Part shown: positions 22,912 through 32,700 of the stretch, one piece after another | Layout of the letters: each line of letters begins with the position of its first letter | Numbering within the stretch: position 1 is the first letter of the stretch | DNA from: Nitratireductor basaltis | Lineage (GTDB): Bacteria > Pseudomonadota > Alphaproteobacteria > Rhizobiales > Rhizobiaceae | Direction: 5' to 3' | Length of the DNA: 64,000 bases | Assembly: GCF_000733725.1 (NCBI RefSeq) | Contig: NZ_JMQM01000001.1 | Location: forward strand, 1,674,001 to 1,738,000 | Position numbers and translations under genes: made by a program | The notes under the pieces: generated by a model | The model's input: the letters and a program-made list of their open reading frames with translations, nothing else | What the model was told of the DNA's origin: nothing | Databases searched by the model: none

Positions 22912-24891
22912 TCACTCCACGACCAGCCGCGCCTTGCGTCGCGGCATCGGCGCGCCGACGCGCAGACGCCGATCGAGAAGCGACAGTGTCCCTCCAATCA
23001 TCATCACGAGCGCGCCCAACCAGATCAGCGTCACCCACGGCTTCCACCAGGCGCGCACCACCAGTCCGCCGTCCTCGGTGACCTCGCCGATGGATACATA
23101 TAACTGGCTCAGGCCAAGCGTTCTGATTCCGGCTTCGGTGGTGGGCACACCGCGCACTGCGTAGAAGCGCTTGGCGGAAACGACCGTCCCGCGCGCCGTG
23201 CCATCGCTTGCGAACAGTCGAAAGCGCGCCTGATCTTCGGTAAAATTGGGACCGGTGAAGGGTTGGATGCCGTCAAGCCGCAGGCGGTAGTCCCCCACCT
23301 CGACCGTCTCCCCCGGTTTCAGAACCACGATGCGCTCGATCTCGAGCGTCGTCACGCTGACCAGCCCAAGCGCCATCACGCCCAGACCCGCATGGGCCAG
23401 AGCCGTGCCCTTGATTGAGCGCGGCAGTTTCCACAAGCGTTGCAGTGCCGTGCCAAAACCGGCTTTGGGCAAGCCTGCCTTCAGGGCAATGTCGGTGACC
23501 GCGCCGAAAATCAGCCAAAAGCCGAGCGCAATGCCAAGCGCTGCGGCTAGGGTGGCGCGGTCCATGAACAGCAGGACCGCCGCACCACATCCAAGCGCTA
23601 TGGTAAAAGCCGCGAAAAGATGCTGGCTCACCGCCCAGATGTCCCCCCGTTTCCAGGCCAGCAGCGGACCGAACGGTACAAGCATCATGAGTGGGAAGAT
23701 CAGGGGCAGGAATGTCAGATTGAAGAAGGGTGGGCCAACCGAGACCTTCTCCCCCGTCACGGCTTCCAGCGCGAGCGGGTAGAGCGTGCCGATCAAAACC
23801 GTGGCTGCGGCCGTCGTCAAAAGCAGATTGTTCACGACAAGCGCGCCTTCACGGGATATCGGCTGAAACAGCCCGCCCGGTGCCAGCGTGCCTGCGCGCA
23901 GTGCAAAGAGTGCCAATGCGCCGCCAATGAACAGGATCAGCAGCATCAGGATGAATACGCCGCGTGCCGGATCGGTGGCGAAGGCATGAACCGATGTGAG
24001 AACGCCTGAACGCACCAGGAAGGTGCCGAGCAGCGACAGGGAAAATGTGAGGATCGACAGGAGAACGGTCCAGATCTTCAACGCGGAACGCTTCTCCATG
24101 ACGATGGCAGAATGCAAGAGTGCGGTGCCCGACAGCCAAGGCAGGAAAGAGGCGTTCTCCACCGGATCCCAGAACCAGAACCCGCCCCAGCCCAATTCAT
24201 AATAGGCCCAGTAAGACCCCATCGCGATACCGCCGGTGAGGAAAATCCAGGCGACCAGCGTCCAGGGCCGCACCCATCGCGCCCATGCCGCATCAATGCG
24301 ACCATCGATGAGGGCAGCAACCGCGAAGGAGAAGGAGATGGAGAATCCGACATAGCCGAGGTAGAGAAGCGGCGGATGGATAGCCAGACCGACATCCTGC
24401 AGTATCGGGTTGAGATCCTGTCCCTCGATCGGCGCAGGTACGAGCCGGGCAAAGGGGTTGGAGGTCGCGAGGATGAAAAGCAGAAATGCAGCAGCGACCA
24501 GGCCCTGAACCGACAGCACATTTGCGCGAAGGCTTGCCGGCAGGTTACGGCCGAAGAGTGCCACCAGCGAACCGAACAGAACGAGTATCAGGACCCAGAG
24601 CAGCATGGAGCCCTCATGGTTTCCCCAGGTGCCGCTGATCTTGTAGATCAGCGGCTTTGCCGAATGAGAATTTTCCCAGACATTCGCAACGGAAAAATCC
24701 GACTGAACATAGGCGCTCACAAGCACTGCGAATGATATCGCCACAAGCGCACATGAGGTCAGGGCCACCGGTCCGCCGACGGCCATCAGCTTGTCATGGT
24801 TCAGCTTGGCGCCCACGAGCGGCACAACCGCTTGAACAAGCGCAAGGGCAAAAGCCAGGACAAGGGCGAAATGACCGAGTTCGACGCTCAT
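22912..24891 (-). CDS. ccmF: Haem lyase subunit CcmF (CycK)
   Basis: A 659-residue polytopic inner-membrane protein of the cytochrome c haem lyase complex. It has the tryptophan-rich WWD motif [20 protein letters not shown] and many hydrophobic helices. A large periplasmic loop near the C-terminus is followed by a final helix and a basic tail. Length is typical. It starts 5 bases after ccmE and overlaps ccmH at its 3' end. Confidence 0.97.
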   Translation of the reverse strand: MSVELGHFALVLAFALALVQAVVPLVGAKLNHDKLMAVGGPVALTSCALVAISFAVLVSAYVQSDFSVANVWENSHSAKPLIYKISGTWGNHEGSMLLWVLILVLFGSLVALFGRNLPASLRANVLSVQGLVAAAFLLFILATSNPFARLVPAPIEGQDLNPILQDVGLAIHPPLLYLGYVGFSISFSFAVAALIDGRIDAAWARWVRPWTLVAWIFLTGGIAMGSYWAYYELGWGGFWFWDPVENASFLPWLSGTALLHSAIVMEKRSALKIWTVLLSILTFSLSLLGTFLVRSGVLTSVHAFATDPARGVFILMLLILFIGGALALFALRAGTLAPGGLFQPISREGALVVNNLLLTTAAATVLIGTLYPLALEAVTGEKVSVGPPFFNLTFLPLIFPLMMLVPFGPLLAWKRGDIWAVSQHLFAAFTIALGCGAAVLLFMDRATLAAALGIALGFWLIFGAVTDIALKAGLPKAGFGTALQRLWKLPRSIKGTALAHAGLGVMALGLVSVTTLEIERIVVLKPGETVEVGDYRLRLDGIQPFTGPNFTEDQARFRLFASDGTARGTVVSAKRFYAVRGVPTTEAGIRTLGLSQLYVSIGEVTEDGGLVVRAWWKPWVTLIWLGALVMMIGGTLSLLDRRLRVGAPMPRRKARLVVE

Positions 24892-24896
24892 GGGGA

Positions 24897-25340
24897 TCAG
24901 TTGCCCTCTTCTTCCTGCCAGACGCCCTGTTCTTTCAGCCTATCAGCCACCTCACGGGGCATATAGGTCTCGTCATGCTTGGCAAGCACCGTGTCGGCCA
25001 CGAATACGCCGTCGGCCCGAAAGCGTCCTTCCGTCACCACGCCCTGATTTTCGCGAAACAGGTCGGGCAGAATGCCGGTATAGACGACATTGATGGCATT
25101 CTCGCTATCGCTGACCGCGAAACGCGTTTCAGCGCCTTCGTTGCGCACCACTGATCCATCCTGAACCAGACCGCCCAGTCGAATGCGCTCGTCGTCGCCA
25201 AGCTTCTTCGCCAGCAGGTCTGCGGGCATGTAGAAGTAGGATGTCTGCTGGCCGAGCGCATAGAAGGTCAAACCGGCAGCAAGCGCCAGGAAGGCCATGC
25301 CGGCACCAATTACAGACAGACGTTTCTGCTTGCGTGTCAC
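24897..25340 (-). CDS. ccmE: Periplasmic haem chaperone CcmE (CycJ)
   Basis: A 147-residue membrane-anchored haem chaperone. An N-terminal anchor helix ([20 protein letters not shown]) precedes an OB-fold domain with the covalent haem-binding histidine in [11 protein letters not shown]. The start is a GTG at 25340 with a clear GGAAGG 6 bases upstream. It lies 30 bases downstream of ccmI and 5 bases upstream of ccmF in one operon. Confidence 0.96.
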   Translation of the reverse strand: MTRKQKRLSVIGAGMAFLALAAGLTFYALGQQTSYFYMPADLLAKKLGDDERIRLGGLVQDGSVVRNEGAETRFAVSDSENAINVVYTGILPDLFRENQGVVTEGRFRADGVFVADTVLAKHDETYMPREVADRLKEQGVWQEEEGN

Positions 25341-25370
25341 CTTTGCCTTCCTTTCAAGCAGTTCGCGCTT

Positions 25371-26471
25371 TCACTCTTCACCGAAGATCGGCAGCGTTTC
25401 GGCATAGTCGCGAATGCTTTGTGCATCTTTGCTATCCGGCCCTAATGCGGCGATTGCGCGATCAAGTGCATCCTGCGCAGCCTCCTTGCGGCCCAGCACC
25501 GAAAGCGAACGCAACAGACGCTGCCATCCTTCGGGATCTTCGGGGTTCTCGCGCAGTCTCTGGTCGAGTCCTGAAACCATCGATTCGATCATTGCCTGCT
25601 GCTCGGCATTGGCTCTGAGCGGACCTGCTTCAGGCTGCGCGCCACCGGGTGTAAGTCCAGCCATTGCACTGCGCGCTGCTGCAAGCCAGGGCGAATCTGC
25701 GGGAAGGTCCTCCGACAGCGCCTGAAGTCTCTGGCCTGCCTCTTCTTCTCGCCCTTCCTGGGCCAGCGCCAGAGCCAGATAAAAGCGCGCGCGCGGGTTT
25801 TCCGGATCAAGCTCCAGCGCCGCGCTGAAAGCCTTTTCGGCCTCTGCCTGAACCACTCCTTGTGCCCCTCCGACCAGCGCTTCGCCCAGAAGCGCATATA
25901 TCGTTGCGTCCTCGCCTTCCAGGGCGAGAATTCGCCGATAGGCATTGGCGGCATCACCGAAGCGCCCAAGCCTTGCGTAGATAGGCGCAAGCGCCTGCCA
26001 GCCGCGCACATCGTCGGGCCGCTGGGCAAGCTGCGCCTCGGCGCGCGCGACAAGCTCCTGAATGCTTGCCTGTGAGGGATCTGCATCCTGACGTGCCGAT
26101 AGGGGCTGCGCGGGCACTTCAGGCGAGCCGAGGACGCCATAAATTCCCCAGCTTGCGACAGGAACGAACAGCACGGCAGCAATCGCCACGGCTCGCGCAA
26201 TCCTGTCCTTGCCAAGACGTGTGCCGGCGGAAGTTCCTTCGTCATCCACCTGCAGAATGCGACGTCCCAGTTCCGCACGCGCCTCCATAGCCTCGTCACG
26301 GGAGATCAAACCGCTTTGCACATCGCGTTCGAGTTCTTCCAGCTGATCGCGATACACTTCGAGCGCGTGTTCGCCGTGGCGGGTCTCGTGCGTCTGCGCA
26401 CGCAGAAACGGGCGCATGACGGCAAGAGCAGCCAGAAGCGTGATCAGCGCTGTAATGGTCCAGAACATCAT
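25371..26471 (-). CDS. ccmI: Cytochrome c maturation protein CcmI (CycH)
   Basis: A 366-residue inner-membrane apocytochrome chaperone. Two transmembrane helices (about 2-20 and 90-112) flank a cytoplasmic coiled-coil region (LEVYRDQLEELERDVQSGLI). A periplasmic TPR domain follows with repeats such as GWQALAPIYARLGRFGDAANAYRRIL. Two adjacent ATG codons are possible starts. It is the first gene of the cycHJKL-type operon. An unrelated lipoprotein gene lies 87 bases upstream. Confidence 0.94.
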   Translation of the reverse strand: MMFWTITALITLLAALAVMRPFLRAQTHETRHGEHALEVYRDQLEELERDVQSGLISRDEAMEARAELGRRILQVDDEGTSAGTRLGKDRIARAVAIAAVLFVPVASWGIYGVLGSPEVPAQPLSARQDADPSQASIQELVARAEAQLAQRPDDVRGWQALAPIYARLGRFGDAANAYRRILALEGEDATIYALLGEALVGGAQGVVQAEAEKAFSAALELDPENPRARFYLALALAQEGREEEAGQRLQALSEDLPADSPWLAAARSAMAGLTPGGAQPEAGPLRANAEQQAMIESMVSGLDQRLRENPEDPEGWQRLLRSLSVLGRKEAAQDALDRAIAALGPDSKDAQSIRDYAETLPIFGEE

Positions 26472-26557
26472 CGCATTCGCTTAATGCGAAACGGGCCTAT
26501 TTACCAGCATAACCGCCTGCGTCGGAATGACCTGCCGCGAAAGCGCGTGCCCGGCAT

Positions 26558-26974
26558 CTAGATGAGCAAGGTCCAGCTTCCGTCGGGATTGCGGCAGGCC
26601 GTACCGCGAACGGAGCGCGCGCGTCCGCCCTCTTCAACCAGATGTGAATAGGGACGACAATCCTGTGAGCCGACCCTGTAGGGCTGGGCAGCCGTCACGG
26701 TGCCGCTGCGGCCGGACCGCTCGTCGCGCCAGGCGACGGGCTCGCCGGCAGGCGCGGTCTCAAGCGCCTTGTACTCGGCTTCCAGTGCCGCCAACTCTTC
26801 GCGACGGCTCAATTCGACGCCAAGAGAGTTGATGAGAAGAGCGCCACCGACGATGCCTTTTGCCGGTTTCTGCTGTTGCGTCGCAACGAGCGGCAGTGCT
26901 CCACCTGACGGCAATGCGGAGACACAGCCAGACAGGGGCAGAATGGCAATAACGGCGAAAAGCCCAGTCCTCAT
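26558..26974 (-). CDS. Small outer-membrane-type lipoprotein (surface antigen family)
   Basis: A 138-residue secreted protein with a lipoprotein signal (LFAVIAILPLSGC; lipobox LSGC). The C-terminal part (QDCRPYSHLVEEGGRARSVRGTACRNPDGSW) resembles the C-terminal domain of 17-kDa-type surface antigens and RT0821/Lpp0805-like proteins, which often accompany a glycine-zipper segment. A short GIVGGALL segment is present. The ATG at 26974 is preferred over an adjacent GTG. Function unknown; an envelope-structural role is inferred. Confidence 0.8.
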   Translation of the reverse strand: MRTGLFAVIAILPLSGCVSALPSGGALPLVATQQQKPAKGIVGGALLINSLGVELSRREELAALEAEYKALETAPAGEPVAWRDERSGRSGTVTAAQPYRVGSQDCRPYSHLVEEGGRARSVRGTACRNPDGSWTLLI

Positions 26975-27079
26975 CACGCGCCGAATTCCTATTCAAACGT
27001 CAGCCCAGCACAACATCACTCTACAGGGCCGTCTATAAATCATCTTTGGCTGAAATTTGTCTAATACAATCAGAAGATT

Positions 27080-28477
27080 TCATGCAACCGGAAGTGTAAC
27101 CACCGCGCGCAGACCACCTAATCGGGAGCGCTCAAGAGCGATGGTACCTTTGTACTCCTCCACCAGATCAGCGACGATGGCAAGGCCCAGACCGGTTCCC
27201 GGCTTGCTTTCGTCCAGCCGTCTTCCGCGCTTGAGCGCCTGGCGGGCCTGCTCCTCGGGAATCCCGGGTCCATCATCCTCGATGCAGAGAAGAAACGTGC
27301 TCCCAGCCTCGACGACCTCTACGCGAATGTGTCCGCTGGACCATTTGACAGCATTCTCGAGCAGATTGCCGCAGATTTCTTCGAAATCCTCCCGTTCGCC
27401 CGCAAAGATCACCGCTCCTTCCGGCATTCGCTGATCGACATGGGTTTCAGGACTGATCTTCCTGAAAGCGCGCAGGAGACGGTTGAGCGTTTCATTGACC
27501 TGGGTGCGCTGTGCGAGGGTGCCTTGTTGTGCAGCTGCACGGGCACGCTTGAGATAGTGGTCGATCTGGTTTTGCATCGCGCTTGCCTGACCTTCGATCA
27601 GGCGACCACGGTCACCACCAAGTTGACGCGCCTCGTTGGTCACCACTGCGAGGGGTGTCTTGAGAGAGTGCGCGAGGTTGCCCACCTGAGTGCGTGAGCG
27701 TTCAATTATCCTGCGATTGCTTTCAATGAGCGCATTCGTTTCATGTGCAAGAGGCTCGATTTCCGCCGGGAAAGGCCCGGATAGCTTTTCAGCCTGCCCC
27801 TCGCGGATCTTCGCCAATGCGCCGCGAATATTGCCCAAAGGGCCGAGCGCCAACAAGATCGCCAGCACATTGATGCCGACCATTCCGAGGCCGAACAATC
27901 CGAGATAACTCATCAGCCGACGCGAGAACCGGCTAATCTCGCTTTCCAGCTCGCTGACATTGCCCATCACACGGAAACGGGCGATGCGGTCCCCCTCACC
28001 CAGCACGATTTCGGCTTCCAGGACCTGGATCTCGTGATCTGCAGGCCCGGTCGTCAGATAGGCGCGCTGATAGGTATCGTCGAAAGGCACTTCATCTGAG
28101 GAAGGAACGGGAACAGGACCGGTAAGAGATGCAGAGCGCAACGGCCTTGAAAGTGTGTCGCTGACAGGTTCCACGGACCAGTACCAGCCGGAATTCGGTC
28201 GCGAGAAACGCAGATCGCCAAGATTTGGCACGCCGACCAACTCACCCCGGTCCGAGGCGCTCACCGAAGCGATGAGATTGAACAGATGCGCCGACAAGAC
28301 GGTGTCGAAGCCGCGCTGGCTTACCTGGCGGAAAAGCGTTGAAATGACCGTTGCGATGACCAGAAGCGCGATAATCGCCCAGATTGACGAGAAGGCGATC
28401 ACACGGAAAGAGAGCGACCGTCGTGCCTTTGTGCACCAGTCGCAGAAGCGACGCCAGCGCGTGCGCGTCTCAGGCAT
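27080..28477 (-). CDS. feuQ: Sensor histidine kinase FeuQ
   Basis: A 465-residue inner-membrane kinase. Helices at about residues 22-48 and 185-210 enclose a periplasmic sensor domain. A HAMP-like linker is followed by the H-box NLAHSLKTPLAVVTNEARQL (His270), N-box NLLENAVKWSS and G-boxes DDGPGIPEEQ and GTGLGLAIV. Its start overlaps the feuP stop by 8 bases. In Sinorhizobium FeuQ with FeuP controls the response to low osmolarity and cyclic glucan export and is restrained by the small periplasmic protein FeuN; a feuN-like gene lies upstream here as well. Confidence 0.85.
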   Translation of the reverse strand: MPETRTRWRRFCDWCTKARRSLSFRVIAFSSIWAIIALLVIATVISTLFRQVSQRGFDTVLSAHLFNLIASVSASDRGELVGVPNLGDLRFSRPNSGWYWSVEPVSDTLSRPLRSASLTGPVPVPSSDEVPFDDTYQRAYLTTGPADHEIQVLEAEIVLGEGDRIARFRVMGNVSELESEISRFSRRLMSYLGLFGLGMVGINVLAILLALGPLGNIRGALAKIREGQAEKLSGPFPAEIEPLAHETNALIESNRRIIERSRTQVGNLAHSLKTPLAVVTNEARQLGGDRGRLIEGQASAMQNQIDHYLKRARAAAQQGTLAQRTQVNETLNRLLRAFRKISPETHVDQRMPEGAVIFAGEREDFEEICGNLLENAVKWSSGHIRVEVVEAGSTFLLCIEDDGPGIPEEQARQALKRGRRLDESKPGTGLGLAIVADLVEEYKGTIALERSRLGGLRAVVTLPVA

Positions 28478-29135
28478 CGGGCTCGCGCATACGATAGCCC
28501 ATGCCGCGCACGGTCTCGATCACGTCCACACCCAGCTTCTTGCGCAGACGCCCGACAAAGACTTCGATCGTATTGGAATCGCGGTCGAAATCCTGATCAT
28601 AAAGATGCTCGACCAGTTCCGTTCTGGACACCACCGATCCCTTGTGATGCAGAAGATAGGCGAGCATCCGATATTCGTGCGACGTCAGTTTCAGCGGAAC
28701 TCCGTTGACGTCTGCCTTGGAGGCCTTGGTGTCCACGCGCAAGGGACCGCAGAAGAGCTCGGACGAGGCATGTCCGGCAGCGCGCCGGATCAATGCGCGC
28801 AAGCGCGCCAGAACTTCTTCCATATGAAACGGCTTGGTGACGTAGTCGTCGGCGCCGGCATCTATGCCTGATACCTTGTCGCTCCAGCGGTCCCGCGCGG
28901 TAAGAATGAGGACCGGCATCTTCCGGTCGTCCCGGCGCCAGCGCTCCAGAATGGAGATGCCATCCATCTGCGGCAGGCCAACGTCAAGCACAACGGCATC
29001 ATAGGGTTCGGTATCGCCGAGGAAATGCCCCTCTTCGCCATCATGGGCAGCGTCCACCACATAGCCCGCATCCGACAGCGCGTCGCAAAGCTGCCGGTTC
29101 AGGTCCTTGTCGTCTTCAACAACCAGTATGCGCAT
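28470..29135 (-). CDS. feuP: Response regulator FeuP
   Basis: A 221-residue OmpR/PhoB-type regulator. The receiver domain has VVEDD, Asp51 in VVLDVGLPQMDG, Thr in ILTARDRWSDK and Lys in YVTKPFHMEEV. The winged helix has KLTSHEYRMLAYLLHHKG and EVFVGRLRKKLGVDVI. The sequence is very like rhizobial FeuP as I recall it, including YDQDFDRDSNTIEVF. It lies between feuN (56 bases upstream) and feuQ (overlapping). Confidence 0.88.
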   Translation of the reverse strand: MRILVVEDDKDLNRQLCDALSDAGYVVDAAHDGEEGHFLGDTEPYDAVVLDVGLPQMDGISILERWRRDDRKMPVLILTARDRWSDKVSGIDAGADDYVTKPFHMEEVLARLRALIRRAAGHASSELFCGPLRVDTKASKADVNGVPLKLTSHEYRMLAYLLHHKGSVVSRTELVEHLYDQDFDRDSNTIEVFVGRLRKKLGVDVIETVRGMGYRMREPDA

Positions 29136-29191
29136 ACACTCACAGCCTTGTTGAAAGTCGGTTCAGGTAGAGCGATGGTGCGGCTTCGCCA

Positions 29192-29479
29192 TCAGGCGTT
29201 GACGTCGAATTCCATCCGTCGCGGACGGCCACCGTCTTGCCCGGGAACCACTATCACGATTCGGCACACTGTCCGGCCACCACGCGTTTCGGGCGTTGCC
29301 TTGGCCAGTGTGCCGCCATTCTCACCGGCAATTCTCTGGCCAATGGCATAGCAGTCATTCTGCGCAATCAGAAGGGGAGCCTCACCCGCCAGGGGATTGG
29401 CCTGGGATGGTGCAGCCTCCAGCCCAGACACAGCGGCTGTCAGCGCGAAGGCGAATATGGTGAGGCTGTTGCGTTTCAT
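29192..29479 (-). CDS. feuN: Small periplasmic protein, candidate FeuN
   Basis: A 95-residue precursor. The signal peptide ends near QANPLAG, leaving a mature domain of about 65 residues with two cysteines (NDCYAIGQRI, RTVCRIVIV) and a PepSY-like pattern, ending RRMEFDVNA. In Sinorhizobium meliloti a small periplasmic protein, FeuN, is encoded next to feuPQ and inhibits FeuQ signalling. Size, secretion and position here all match. The assignment rests on context rather than a sequence match I can verify. Confidence 0.7.
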   Translation of the reverse strand: MKRNSLTIFAFALTAAVSGLEAAPSQANPLAGEAPLLIAQNDCYAIGQRIAGENGGTLAKATPETRGGRTVCRIVIVVPGQDGGRPRRMEFDVNA

Positions 29480-29526
29480 AACCTTTTACTAGCCCAGTTT
29501 CGCTGAACGGGAAATGAACAATCAGG

Positions 29527-29561
29527 CCGCGCCTGCCCCGCTTTGAGTGCAGCAGGCGCGG
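29527..29561 (-). terminator. Hairpin terminator at the end of the GTA operon
   Basis: Ten-base arms CCGCGCCTGC (29527-29536) and GCAGGCGCGG (29552-29561) are perfectly complementary around a 15-base loop. It begins 8 bases after the last gene of the GTA unit. There is no long T-run on the minus strand (CCTGATTGTT follows), so termination may be partial or Rho-aided. Confidence 0.6.
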
Positions 29562-29568
29562 TATTGCT

Positions 29569-29775
29569 CTAGATCAGTCGCGCGGTGGCCCGTACCCGGC
29601 CAAGCAGGGCTGCAATGCCTGACAGTGCGGTCACGATCTGCAGCAGATATTCCGTGGTGGCGATCTTGTCGACCTGCTCCACCGGCAGCCCGGCCAATCC
29701 TCCAGCACCGGCGACGATTGTCACGATCGAGGCCCAGATCGTGCGCGAGAGATACCAGGGTTTATGCTCATTCAT
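29569..29775 (-). CDS. Small membrane protein, holin-like, at the 3' end of the GTA cluster
   Basis: A 68-residue protein with two hydrophobic segments (about 10-28 and 42-60) separated by a short acidic loop (VEQVDKIATTEY) and ending in basic residues (GRVRATARLI). Small two-helix proteins of this style lie beside lysis or tail genes in rhizobial phages and are often suspected holins. It starts 18 bases after gp15 on the same strand. A role in particle release is inferred; no endolysin gene is adjacent. Confidence 0.65.
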   Translation of the reverse strand: MNEHKPWYLSRTIWASIVTIVAGAGGLAGLPVEQVDKIATTEYLLQIVTALSGIAALLGRVRATARLI

Positions 29776-29793
29776 GCGTGTCTCCTTCTTGGA

Positions 29794-32700
29794 TCACGGG
29801 AGGGGGAAACGTGCCTTCGCGACAAGGCCCGGACCGATGGATCCCACTTGACACACGGCCAGATCGAACTCGGTTTCTCCAGCCGCGAAGTCTTGTGCAA
29901 TCAGGCTCTCATCGTAGTGAAAGTTTGGCTCGTTCCGGCTGACGCTGCGTTTGATCGCGCCATCGGTTGCAGCAATCTCTACCCGGTAGAGCTCCTGGGT
30001 TTCGCCAAGCGGAACATCCTCGGCGAGCCAGCTGTCGGCGTCGATGCGTCCGCGTCGCACCCAACTCACCTTCAACCCCTGGGCCGCGCGCCTTGAACGA
30101 AGATGCACCGGTGCCAATGGCAAATGCGCCCTCATCCCGCCGATCAGTGATCGCGTTACGAAATGCGTGGATGAAAGATCCTGACCCGCAGGGCCGACCT
30201 TCCAGTTCAGCTGCAACCCCACCTCGTCATGGGAGAGACCGGCCGGCACCACTGCATCGTCCAGCAAAGCAAAGTCCGCGCCAGTGGGCGCGCCGGCTTT
30301 CATGGCGTCTGTCGTTCCGCCCTGTCCGCGCAACAAGCTTTGCAGAACCCAGACATTCGGCTCCACTTCTTCGGCGTTGGCGAACTGTAAAACCTCCCAG
30401 GCACCATTGCCTGAACGTACAGCGGCGGCATTGGCGCCATTAAGGAGGCGTGCCTTGGAAACGCTCGCCAGTTCCCCGTCCAGAAGCAGCAGAACGAGCC
30501 GACTTGCCGCATCAAATCGACCTTCTACCCGACCGGCCGACAATGGCTGCAGCAATGTCCCCGTTGTCGCACGCTTCTCGACAACCCGCCGCAGCTCAAA
30601 TCCGCTGTCTTCGGGTGAGGCAAGCAGCACCTGACTGCGCCAGGGCCGCGCACGAACGGCCACCTGGAATCTCTCGGAAGCCTCTGCCGCGCGCCCCAGC
30701 ATCGGCAGATCGATGAACAGGATATGGGGAGGACCTGCAACGAGGCCTTCGGGCGTGCTTCGCTCAGGCAGTTGGACAACAGGTGCTGCCCGCGCAACAC
30801 GTGACATTCGTCGCGCCTGCAGTTGACGCACGATCCCCTCGTCCACTTCGCTTACGAGGTATTCCGCTCCCATTTCATCGATACTGACAATGTCGCCGAC
30901 ATCGAAACTGCGATCGCTTGCGGGAACTGCGAGACGTACCGTCTCACGCCCCTGCCAGACCCTCTTTATCCAATCGCGGGTCAGAACCTGCGCCTCGCCC
31001 GCATCCAGGACACCGGGAAAGGAGAGATAGCGCGTACCGTTGCCTTTCACACCGACATGATTAGCAGTCGCTGCGGCGGATTGATGCTCATTCAGGGCGT
31101 CGCGATAATTCAGTTCGGCACGCTCCGGCAGCGCATGCTCCGGTTCGCGACGGCGTTCAATGATACCCTCGTCGCTCAGCACCAGTGCCTTGATCTTCCT
31201 GGCTGCCTGCGCGCTTTGGCTGGTCTGCGTGAATATCAGACGACCCTCGCGTTCAAACACGTCGATGCCGTGCAGCGCCACCAAAGGCTCCAACGCCTCG
31301 CGAGCGGTCGTCGGATTGGCTATTACATAGCCACTGACCTGTCCGCTCAGCCTGGCAGTATCCGCGCCTGAAAACGCATAGTCGGCCAGCACTCCGTCCA
31401 CGACCGCCTGCAGGGTGGAGCCAGCCTGACGGCCGGTCAGCCAGTGGCCGGTGGCCCAGTTGTCACCATCCCCCCACACGTCCCGATAGAGCGGGAATGC
31501 GGGATAGGGCCGGGCATCCCAGGCCCATATGCTGATCGATGCCGGATCGACCATTTCGCCACCATAGACGGGCGAAACCGGATTGGCATCAGCGCCTCCA
31601 TTCAGCCAATGCTCGAAATGAGCCCGCAGGAAACTGGCCTGCGCCAAATCGTTGCGCCCACCACTGGAGAAATGGGGCAAGCCGTTTTCCGCCGATTTCG
31701 GGTCGGGGAACATGTTGGGCTGGTTTGGCCCCTTGTCCACGGCCGCACAACCAAGTTCGGTAAAATGAAACGGCTTTGACCGCGGCACCCAAGCCGTCGG
31801 TTCTGATCTTTCAATTCCGCCGATGCGCTCATAATGCGGGTTGGACCACCAGCCTTTCAGATCCTTGTAGCGCCAGACCCAGTGTTTGCCGTAGGCCCCA
31901 TCGGAAATCGGGCTGCGTTCGCGGCGTTCCCGCTCCGCCGTACCCCGGTAATACCAGTCAAATCCCTCGCCCGATGTGATGGCGCGCTGCATGGCGGCGA
32001 CGTCATAAGCATGCACGAAGCCATCCGGATTGCCTTCCGCCACGTCCGTGTCGCGCCAGTCGGCCAAAGGCATGTAGTTGTCGATACCGACGGCATTGAT
32101 CGTCGGATGCGCCCAAAGTGGATCAAGGTGAAAGTAAAGATCTCCCGAACCATCGGATGGCTGATAGCCGAAATACTCGCTCCAATCCGCGCCATAGGTC
32201 AATGTGACCGCATTGCCGAGAATGGCACGGACATCCTCGACCAGTTCCACGAGCGCTTCCACGAAGGGGAATTTTCGCGCGCCATCGCGGATGGTCGTCA
32301 ATCCGCGCAATTCCGACCCGATCAGGAACCCGTCCACGCCGCCTGCAACCTTCGCCAGATGCGCATAGTGCAGCAGGAAGCGTCGATAACCCCAGTCATT
32401 GGCATCGCCACCGAAGGCGACTATATCGCCTGCGGCTGTGAAGTCGTATCGCCCCGCATCACCACAGAAATTCGACACCTGCGCGCGCGCAACATCTGAC
32501 CTGTCCGCGCTTGCGGTTTGCCCGGCTGCTGGGTGGCAAGTGATGCGTCCGCGCCAGGGGAATGACGGCTGATGACCGGCCGAATAGGGATCAGGCAAGG
32601 CATTGCCCGGCGGCACATCCATCATCACGAACGGATAGAGCGCCACCTTCAGGCCTCGCCCCCGTATGGCGCGGATCGCCGCGATCACGCTCTTATCCGT

